Source: Bacillota bacterium (GTDB lineage: Bacteria; Bacillota_C; Negativicutes; CTSoil-072). From it: a stretch of 8,678 nucleotides of DNA. The position numbers were made by a program, and so were the translations under genes. How positions within the stretch are numbered: the stretch's first letter is position 1; each line of letters opens with the position of its first letter. Below, one piece after another: positions 3,458 to 8,678 of the stretch. Under the pieces are notes generated by a model. That model worked only from the letters and a program-made list of their open reading frames with translations, ran no database searches and was not told the origin of the DNA. The stretch is taken from positions 1 to 8,678 of the forward strand of contig JAGFXW010000083.1 of the NCBI GenBank assembly GCA_017861495.1, given 5' to 3'.

Positions 3458-5371
3458 TCAATACGTTTTTTTGACTTCAATCTTGTAGGCTTTGAGCTTG
3501 CGGTACAAGGTGGTTCGGTCCATTCCGAGACGGGCTGCGGCTTGGGTGATGTTCGAGCTGCACTCTTCCAGGGTATGGATAATCCGTTCTGCTTCCGATT
3601 CCGGGACAACGGTTGAAGCTTCGAGATCGGCTGAAGCGGAGAATTCGCTGTCTTCCCAATAATGTTGTACCATAGTGGCGGTAATCTTCTTTTCCCTGCA
3701 AATAACAACCAACCGTTCGATGAAGTACATCAGTTCCCTGACATTGCCGGGCCAGTTGTAGTTGGCGATGGCATTGAGGGCGGTTGCTGTGAATTCCAGG
3801 TGCTTATGATGGCGCAGGTTGAAACGATCGAGAAAGTGGTTGGCGAGTTCTTGTATATCGCCGGATCGTTTCCGTAACGGGGGAAGTTTTATTGTCAGCA
3901 CTTTAAGGCGATAGAATAGGTCCTGGCGAAATTGTCCATCCTTGACAAGCTGCAATAAATTTTTATTTGTAGCGGCAATAATACGAATATCCACAGGGAT
4001 GTATTTGTCATCCCCCAGACGCATGACCTGTTTTTCCTGTAATACACGTAATAAGCGGCTTTGGCCGTATTTATCCATTTCGGAAATCTCATCAAGAAAA
4101 ATGGTTCCGCGATGGGCCATTTCAAACAAGCCTTGCTTGCCTTTCTTGGTTGCCCCGGTAAAGGCGCCTTCCACATAACCGAACAATTCACTCTCCAGGA
4201 GGTTTGGCGGTAAGGCGGCGCAGTTTACCGCTACAAAGGGACCGTTGCCGCGGGGGCTGGAATTATGAATACTTTGGGCGAAAAATTCTTTGCCTGTGCC
4301 TGTTTCTCCGTAAATCAAGACGGTAGCGTCGACGGCTGCTATTTCATGGGCGATTCGTTTGACTTCGGTAATTTGGGGAGATACGCCTAAAATGTCAGCG
4401 AAACGATGTTCAGCAATCATTCGTCTGGCCAGTACTTCGTTGCGTATTTTTGCCTCCATCTCCTGAATCCTGGTTATGTCTTGGAAAGTGATAATGGCAC
4501 CGGTGATCCTCTCGTCGACGCGAATTGGAGCGATGCTGAAGCTGATCCATATTGGGCCAAGCTGCCGGACTTGCCCGACGGTTTCCAGGCCGTCTTTTAA
4601 GCAGGATTCGACATGGATGAATGGCAGGGTTGCGGCGATTGTTCGTCCCAAAATGTCTTTGGCTGATTGTTGCAACAATCTTTCGGCAGTAGGGTTGAAC
4701 ACTTTGATAACTTGATCGGTATTGATGCTGATAATCCCTTCGGTAGAATGATCGACCAAGGTTTTGAATTCCTGGGCCTGCTCTTTTTCGATTTGACGGC
4801 CCATGACGATTTTTTGCGCTTCCAAAAAGGCATTGCGTACGGAAAAATCACCGGAACTGATGGGCAGGCCAATTAAACCGGCTTTTTCGGCCAGGAGAAT
4901 TGTTTTCCTGCCGCCTACCACAATTTTCGTATCGGTTTTCGACACGGCGTCAATTTGTGTAGGGATATCATCTGCTTTTACCAGGGGGTAAATTGTTAAA
5001 TCAATTTCCAGGATGCGGGACAATACTTCGATATCGTAGATCATGTTTTTGTAAGCCAGAACGGCTACTTTGGGCCGGGCTTCCCCGGTAGCCCTTTTGG
5101 CTTCGTAAAACACCTGGGCTAAATCCTGGCCGGTGATCGCGATTTCCACCACGGGTATTCGTACGCCGGAATCTATGATCACCTGGGCGGTGCCGCCCCG
5201 GCAAACAATAACATCCACATCTTCGTGCTCCAGTTTTTTGGCTAATTTTATGCCTCGATTTAATCGTGCCAAATGCAGTTCGACCGAATTTTGCAGACCG
5301 AGTTCCTGGATTATTTTTTGTCCCTGATAAAAAAGCCGTTTATCGGGAGCGATAAAAGCGATTCTGGACAA
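3458..5371 (-). CDS. Sigma-54-dependent activator: PrpR_N, PAS, AAA+, Fis-type HTH (637 aa)
   Basis: Domains in order: a PrpR_N ligand-sensing domain at about residues 5-190, a PAS domain at about 200-305 (VDHSTEGIISINTD), a sigma-54-interaction AAA+ module at about 325-555 and a Fis-type helix-turn-helix at about 608-629 (ITQAAARLGMDRTTLYRKLK). The AAA+ module is intact: Walker A GETGTGKE (355-362), the sigma-54 contact loop GAFTGA (402-407), Walker B FLDE (425-428) and PGNVREL (541-547). The protein should therefore remodel sigma-54 RNA polymerase using ATP. The start is TTG at 5371, chosen because AAAGGGGTGG lies just upstream on this strand and MSRIAFIAPDKRL matches the family's beginning. 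It diverges from garD, which carries a sigma-54 promoter, so it very probably activates the galactarate operon. The ligand bound by PrpR_N or PAS here is not known; galactarate or a breakdown product is inferred. It is not PrpR itself, since no propionate genes are nearby. Confidence 0.94.
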   Translation of the reverse strand: MSRIAFIAPDKRLFYQGQKIIQELGLQNSVELHLARLNRGIKLAKKLEHEDVDVIVCRGGTAQVIIDSGVRIPVVEIAITGQDLAQVFYEAKRATGEARPKVAVLAYKNMIYDIEVLSRILEIDLTIYPLVKADDIPTQIDAVSKTDTKIVVGGRKTILLAEKAGLIGLPISSGDFSVRNAFLEAQKIVMGRQIEKEQAQEFKTLVDHSTEGIISINTDQVIKVFNPTAERLLQQSAKDILGRTIAATLPFIHVESCLKDGLETVGQVRQLGPIWISFSIAPIRVDERITGAIITFQDITRIQEMEAKIRNEVLARRMIAEHRFADILGVSPQITEVKRIAHEIAAVDATVLIYGETGTGKEFFAQSIHNSSPRGNGPFVAVNCAALPPNLLESELFGYVEGAFTGATKKGKQGLFEMAHRGTIFLDEISEMDKYGQSRLLRVLQEKQVMRLGDDKYIPVDIRIIAATNKNLLQLVKDGQFRQDLFYRLKVLTIKLPPLRKRSGDIQELANHFLDRFNLRHHKHLEFTATALNAIANYNWPGNVRELMYFIERLVVICREKKITATMVQHYWEDSEFSASADLEASTVVPESEAERIIHTLEECSSNITQAAARLGMDRTTLYRKLKAYKIEVKKTY

Positions 5372-5396
5372 ACAACAACCACCCCTTTGCTGTAAA

Positions 5397-5406
5397 GTAC
5401 ATGTAC
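5397..5406. promoter_or_regulatory. Palindrome GTACATGTAC, candidate operator of the activator gene
   Basis: A perfect 10-base palindrome lies just downstream of the predicted transcription start (about 5410) of the minus-strand activator gene. A repressor or the activator itself bound here would block that promoter. Position is the only support. Confidence 0.35.
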
Positions 5407-5416
5407 GGTTACCCTT

Positions 5417-5446
5417 ATTGTAGCATTTGGCAGGAGTTCAATGCAA
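5417..5446 (-). promoter_or_regulatory. Sigma-A-type promoter of the activator gene
   Basis: Read on the minus strand, TTGCAT (plus-strand 5441-5446) and TACAAT (plus-strand 5417-5422) are separated by 18 bases. Transcription would start near 5410, about 40 bases before the TTG start codon. This gives the activator a housekeeping promoter while garD uses sigma-54. Confidence 0.55.
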
Positions 5447-5464
5447 CGATTGTGGTTGTTGCTG

Positions 5465-5485
5465 CCGCATTTGTTGCGGTTTTTT
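5465..5485. promoter_or_regulatory. Inverted repeat CCGCA-N5-TGCGG, possible activator site
   Basis: Arms 5465-5469 and 5475-5479 pair exactly, and a T-run follows (5480-5485). It lies roughly 80-90 bases upstream of the expected garD transcription start, in the range where sigma-54 activators bind. The T-run means a weak terminator is an alternative reading. The preceding TTGCTGCCGCA resembles TTGTTGCCGCA in the next repeat. Confidence 0.4.
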
Positions 5486-5489
5486 ATTG

Positions 5490-5503
5490 TTGCCGCACGG
5501 CAA
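5490..5503. promoter_or_regulatory. Palindrome TTGCCG-CA-CGGCAA, candidate upstream activating sequence
   Basis: A perfect palindrome with 6-base arms is centred about 60 bases upstream of the predicted garD start. With the similar repeat at 5465-5479 it forms a pair of related sites centred 24-25 bases apart, roughly in helical phase. This is the arrangement expected for the Fis-type HTH of the divergent activator. Confidence 0.5.
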
Positions 5504-5531
5504 AAGCGGGATATGTTCGCTGTTTTAAGAT

Positions 5532-5547
5532 TGGCACGAAAATTGCT
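5532..5547 (+). promoter_or_regulatory. Sigma-54 (-24/-12) promoter of the gar operon
   Basis: TGGCACG (5532-5538), four A bases, TTGCT (5543-5547) matches the TGGCACG-N4-TTGCW consensus exactly. The invariant GG (5533-5534) and GC (5545-5546) are 10 bases apart. Transcription should start near 5558, leaving about 47 bases of leader before garD. Confidence 0.92.
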
Positions 5548-5604
5548 ATATTAATGGACAGATGCAAATAGCGCAATAGGTGCTAAGGAGGAAGAGGAAA
5601 AGCT

Positions 5605-7140
5605 ATGGACATGAGTGCGGAGCGTCATGAAAAGCCCTTGTACATTAAAATGAAGTCTGAAGATAATGTCGCAGTGGTTGTAAATGCTGGCGGACAACCT
5701 GTCGGAACGGTTTTTTCCGACGGTCTTACCCTTCGGGAACATGTGCCCCAGGGACACAAAGTAGCCTTAGTTGATTTGGCGCAAAATGAAGCGATTATCC
5801 GCTACGGAGAAGTAATCGGTTATGCAAAGCAACCGATCGCAAAAGGAAGCTGGATTGAGGAATCGTTAGTGATCATGCCGAAGGCTCCGGAATTGGATGA
5901 AATGCCGCTGGCGGATAAAGTGCCGCTGCCCCAGCCGCCTTTGGAAGGATACACTTTTGAAGGCTATCGCAATGCGGACGGCAGTGTTGGGACGAAGAAT
6001 ATTCTCGGCATTACTACCAGTGTCCAGTGCGTGGTTGGTGTTCTGGATTATGCGTTACGAAGAATCAAAGAAGAACTGTTGCCTAAATATCCCAATGTGG
6101 ATGATGTGGTGGCTTTGAAGCATAATTATGGTTGTGGTGTAGCCATCAATGCCCCCGAGGCAAAAATTCCGATTCGAACGGTCAAAAATATTGCGCTGAA
6201 TCCGAATTTTGGCGGCGAAGTTTTCATTGTTGGTTTAGGTTGTGAAAAATTGTTGCCGGAAGTTTTGTCACCGAACGGCGACAAAGACAATATCATTTCT
6301 CTCCAGGATCATCAAGGCTTCAAGAAAATGGTGGAAGTGATCCTGGCGGAAGCGGAAGAGCGCCTTATTAGATTAAATAAACGACAACGTGTGACTTGTC
6401 CGGTTTCTGACTTGGTAGTAGGTCTGCAGTGCGGCGGCAGCGACGCTTTATCCGGGGTTACGGCCAATCCGGCGGTGGGCTATGCGGCAGATTTGCTCGT
6501 TCGAGCCGGAGCGGCGGTCATGTTCTCTGAAGTCACCGAGGTTCGGGACGCGGTGGAACTGCTGACTTCCCGGACGATCAATGAGGAAGTGGGCCGCGCC
6601 ATGATCAGGGAGATGAAATGGTACGATCATTATCTTGAACTGGGCGAAGTGGACCGCAGCGCCAATACGACGCCGGGGAATAAAAAAGGCGGTTTGGCCA
6701 ACATCGTGGAAAAAGCCTTGGGTTCCATCGTGAAGTCCGGCAGCAGCGCTATCGTGGATGTGTTGTCGCCAGGCGAACGGGTAAGAAAAAAAGGATTAAC
6801 GTATGCGGCGACACCGGCGAGTGATTTTGTCTGCGGCACTTTGCAAGTCGCATCAGGGATTACCCTGCAGGTCTTCACGACCGGCCGTGGAACACCGTAC
6901 GGTTTGGCTATGGCGCCGGTGATTAAAGTGGGTACTCGTAACGCACTGGCAGAACAGTGGCCGGATCTCATCGATGTGAACGCCGGAACCATTGCAACCG
7001 GTGAGGCTACGATCGAAGAAGTGGGCTGGGAACTATTCCGGTTGATGTTGGATGTAGCCAGTGGCAAGAAAAAAACCTGGGCCGACCAGTGGGGACTGCA
7101 CAATGATTTGTGCTTGTTCAACCCGGCGCCTGTGACCTGA
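5605..7140 (+). CDS. garD: Galactarate dehydratase (L-threo-forming), EC 4.2.1.42
   Basis: The enzyme removes water from D-galactarate to give 5-dehydro-4-deoxy-D-glucarate, the first step of galactarate catabolism, in the cytoplasm. The 511 residues follow E. coli GarD (523 aa, recalled) throughout: an N-terminal SAF domain at about 10-95 ([23 protein letters not shown]) and a UxaA/GarD catalytic region from about 115 ([85 protein letters not shown]) to the conserved C-terminus LFNPAPVT. Conserved Cys and His residues in the HNYGCG, GLGCEK and QCGGSD motifs fit the metal-dependent UxaA family. It is about 12 residues shorter than E. coli GarD, partly by a smaller loop near residues 220-235. 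AAGGAGG (5585-5591) supports ATG 5605; an ATG two codons later is a weaker option. First gene of a sigma-54-driven operon with the transporter and garR. Close relatives acting on other aldarates or altronate are less likely. Confidence 0.97.
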   Translation: MDMSAERHEKPLYIKMKSEDNVAVVVNAGGQPVGTVFSDGLTLREHVPQGHKVALVDLAQNEAIIRYGEVIGYAKQPIAKGSWIEESLVIMPKAPELDEMPLADKVPLPQPPLEGYTFEGYRNADGSVGTKNILGITTSVQCVVGVLDYALRRIKEELLPKYPNVDDVVALKHNYGCGVAINAPEAKIPIRTVKNIALNPNFGGEVFIVGLGCEKLLPEVLSPNGDKDNIISLQDHQGFKKMVEVILAEAEERLIRLNKRQRVTCPVSDLVVGLQCGGSDALSGVTANPAVGYAADLLVRAGAAVMFSEVTEVRDAVELLTSRTINEEVGRAMIREMKWYDHYLELGEVDRSANTTPGNKKGGLANIVEKALGSIVKSGSSAIVDVLSPGERVRKKGLTYAATPASDFVCGTLQVASGITLQVFTTGRGTPYGLAMAPVIKVGTRNALAEQWPDLIDVNAGTIATGEATIEEVGWELFRLMLDVASGKKKTWADQWGLHNDLCLFNPAPVT

Positions 7141-7177
7141 TAAACCCTTGCATAATAGAAATAGGGAGGAATTTTTT

Positions 7178-8503
7178 GTGAGTGAAATGATTTTGAACAG
7201 CGCAAAAAAAACGAATGTCCGTTATTTTATCTTGGCCATGCTGTTTATTGTTACAACTTTGAATTATGTAGACCGGGCCACCTTATCGATGGCTGCACCG
7301 GCCATGCGTAAGGATTTAGGGCTCGATGCCGTAACTATGGGTTATGCTTTTTCGGCTTTTGGCTGGTCGTATACTGCGTTGCAGATTCCTGGCGGTTGGA
7401 CGTTGGATAAATTTGGTGCCAAAGTGGTTTATGGAACGGGCCTGTTTCTATGGTCTTTTTTCACCTTTCTTCAAGGTATGACAGGATTTTTGTTTGGCCT
7501 CGGAGCCTTTGCAACCCTCTTTGGCTTACGCTTTCTGATGGGTGTGGCGGAAGCACCGGCTTTTCCGGCTAACAGCCGTATTACCACGATGTGGTTTCCT
7601 ACCCATGAGCGTGGAGTGGCTTCGGCTATTTTCAATTCGGCCCAATATTTCGCCTTGGCGGCTTTCAATCCTTTGATGGGATGGATACTGGTTGCTTTTG
7701 GCTGGCGGCATGTATTTTTTGCCATGGGTCTGGTTGGGATTGTGATGGCATTGATTTGGTTTAAAGTAATTAAAGATCCCAGTCGTCATCCCAGTGTGAA
7801 CGCTGAAGAATTGGAATATATTCAGTCCGGCGGCGGATTGGCGAAACTAGGGGATAAGAAAACGACGATCAAATGGTCTTATATTCAATCTTTGATTACG
7901 AATCGGATGATGATTGGCATCTATTTAGGACAGTTTTGCCTGAATACAATCACCTGGTTTTTCCTAACCTGGTTCCCGACCTACCTGGTACAGGCAAAAG
8001 GGATGTCCATCCTCAAGGTAGGATTAATTGCTTCCATTCCGGCCATCTGCGGCTTTATCGGCGGTTTGTCAGGTGGGATTGTTTCCGATTGGCTGCTTAG
8101 ACGGGGTTATTCACTCACCTTGGCCCGGAAGACGCCGATCATTATCGGCCTGGTTTTATCCGGTACGATTATCCTGGCGAATTACGTGCAGACGGAGTCT
8201 GTTGTTATTGCTGTCATGTCCCTGGCGTTCTTTGCTAAGGGTTTTGGTGCTCTGGGCTGGGTAGTTATTAGTGATACATCGCCGAAGGAGATGGTAGGCC
8301 TCAGCGGCGGGATATTTAACTTTGCCGGCAATATCGCCAGTATCGTAACACCGATTGCAATCGGTTATATTCTGAAAGAGACTGGATCCTTCAATGGAGC
8401 GTTGGTGTTTGTAGGAGCCATGGGAATCTTAGGCGCCCTTTCTTACTTGCTGATCGTAGGAGAGATCAAACGCTTCGAACTTAAAATTGAAGATAAAAAT
8501 TAA
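7178..8503 (+). CDS. garP: MFS galactarate/glucarate:proton symporter (GarP/GudP type)
   Basis: A 441-residue, probably 12-helix major facilitator of the anion:cation symporter branch. It matches GarP/GudP over its length: NYVDRATLSMAAPAMRKDLG after the first helix, GYAFSAFGWSYTALQIPGGW with the LDKFGAK loop (about 76-82), AEAPAFPANSRI, ERGVASAIFNSAQYFALA, NTITWFFLTWFPTYLVQAKG, SLTLARKTPI, KGFGALGWVVISDTSPKE and a C-terminal VGEIKRFEL. Its role is proton-coupled uptake of galactarate and possibly glucarate across the cytoplasmic membrane. The start is GTG at 7178, because GGGAGG (7164-7169) sits 8 bases before it; a TTG at 7148 in the same frame would place that site inside the gene. It begins 37 bases after garD, with no terminator between, so the two are co-transcribed. 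GarP and GudP cannot be told apart by sequence alone here; the symbol follows the garD context. Confidence 0.94.
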   Translation: MSEMILNSAKKTNVRYFILAMLFIVTTLNYVDRATLSMAAPAMRKDLGLDAVTMGYAFSAFGWSYTALQIPGGWTLDKFGAKVVYGTGLFLWSFFTFLQGMTGFLFGLGAFATLFGLRFLMGVAEAPAFPANSRITTMWFPTHERGVASAIFNSAQYFALAAFNPLMGWILVAFGWRHVFFAMGLVGIVMALIWFKVIKDPSRHPSVNAEELEYIQSGGGLAKLGDKKTTIKWSYIQSLITNRMMIGIYLGQFCLNTITWFFLTWFPTYLVQAKGMSILKVGLIASIPAICGFIGGLSGGIVSDWLLRRGYSLTLARKTPIIIGLVLSGTIILANYVQTESVVIAVMSLAFFAKGFGALGWVVISDTSPKEMVGLSGGIFNFAGNIASIVTPIAIGYILKETGSFNGALVFVGAMGILGALSYLLIVGEIKRFELKIEDKN

Positions 8504-8579
8504 GTAACGAACCTATTAAGAAAAGAAACTTTGGTTTTGTAGTTTGATAATCATAAATAATACTCAGGAGCGATGAAAA

Positions 8580-8678
8580 ATGAAAATAGGATTTATAGGG
8601 CTTGGCATTATGGGCAAGCCCATGTGCAAAAATCTGATGAAAGCCGGTTATGAAGTGGTGATCCCGGCTCGTAATAAA
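8580..8678 (+). CDS. garR: 2-hydroxy-3-oxopropionate (tartronate semialdehyde) reductase, 5' part
   Basis: Only the first 33 codons are in the window; the frame runs open to the last base. The peptide starts MKIGFIGLGIMGKPMCKNLM, the Rossmann-fold NAD(P)-binding GxGxxG signature (GLGIMG, residues 7-12) of the beta-hydroxyacid dehydrogenase family, and is very close to E. coli GarR in this stretch. The enzyme reduces tartronate semialdehyde to D-glycerate, downstream of GarD and the aldolase. AGGAG (8566-8570) lies 9 bases before ATG 8580; the out-of-frame ATG at 8573 is not used. It is 76 bases after the transporter gene without a clear terminator, so it likely belongs to the same operon. Other family members (3-hydroxyisobutyrate dehydrogenase, GlxR) share this N-terminus; the choice rests on context. 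Confidence 0.88.
   Translation, partial: MKIGFIGLGIMGKPMCKNLMKAGYEVVIPARNK

Larger units (their letters stand above)
5373..5461. repeat. Spaced 10-bp inverted repeat flanking the divergent promoter region
   Basis: CAACAACCAC (5373-5382) and GTGGTTGTTG (5452-5461) are exact reverse complements 69 bases apart. They could be paired half-sites for looping or simple T/G-rich coincidence. The left copy overlaps the untranslated leader and ribosome binding region of the activator gene. Confidence 0.35.

Noticed and set aside
5372..5604. A catabolite-repression (cre) site near garD
   Set aside because: No stretch fits the cre consensus well; the nearest candidates lack the central CG spacing.
6630..7205. 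191-codon minus-strand frame across the end of garD
   Set aside because: The plus strand is unambiguous garD with family-wide motifs; the antisense frame has no recognisable domain.
1..8678. CRISPR array or insertion sequence
   Set aside because: No regularly spaced repeats, no transposase or recombinase motifs and no terminal inverted repeats with target duplications were seen.

Overview
The window looks like a piece of a Gram-positive-lineage (Bacillota/Firmicutes) chromosome, probably a spore-former-related anaerobe of the Negativicutes or Clostridia. This is inferred from an AbrB/SpoVT-type transition regulator, GEMM-I (cyclic-dinucleotide) riboswitches with sigma-A-like promoters, strong AGGAGG-type ribosome binding sites with TTG/GTG starts, and a PrpR_N-type sigma-54 activator. 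No marker gene fixes the genus. The left third is AT-rich and gene-poor; the right two thirds are dense and closer to balanced composition.

Left part (1 to about 1560): mostly non-coding or decayed sequence. It holds one convincing small gene (859-1035, 58 aa), a relic that resembles the 3' end of a tRNA including CCA (1381-1408), and a probable terminator (1440-1459).

Middle part (about 1579-3298): two paralogous regulatory cassettes, about 1.15 kb apart. Each consists of a TTGCAA-N17-TAAAAT promoter, a GEMM-I aptamer with a GAAA-capped P2 stem, an intermediate hairpin and an intrinsic terminator. The first cassette precedes a 64-aa orphan protein. The second precedes a possible 43-aa ORF and then an AbrB-like regulator. 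Between them lies a gene for a secreted Gln/His-rich protein. By hand alignment the two aptamers differ at the base equivalent to Vc2 position 20 (A in the first, G in the second), the position known to discriminate cyclic AMP-GMP from cyclic di-GMP. This is the most interesting observation in the window.

Right part (3387-8678): a galactarate (D-galactaric acid) utilisation locus. A minus-strand sigma-54 activator (PrpR_N + PAS + AAA+ + Fis HTH) diverges from a plus-strand operon: garD (galactarate dehydratase), a GarP/GudP-type MFS transporter and the start of garR (tartronate semialdehyde reductase). A near-perfect -24/-12 sigma-54 promoter lies upstream of garD, preceded by inverted repeats that may bind the activator. 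A 22-bp perfect hairpin separates abrB from the convergent activator gene. In the inferred pathway the transporter imports galactarate, GarD dehydrates it to 5-dehydro-4-deoxy-D-glucarate, an aldolase not seen here cleaves that to pyruvate and tartronate semialdehyde, and GarR reduces the latter to D-glycerate.
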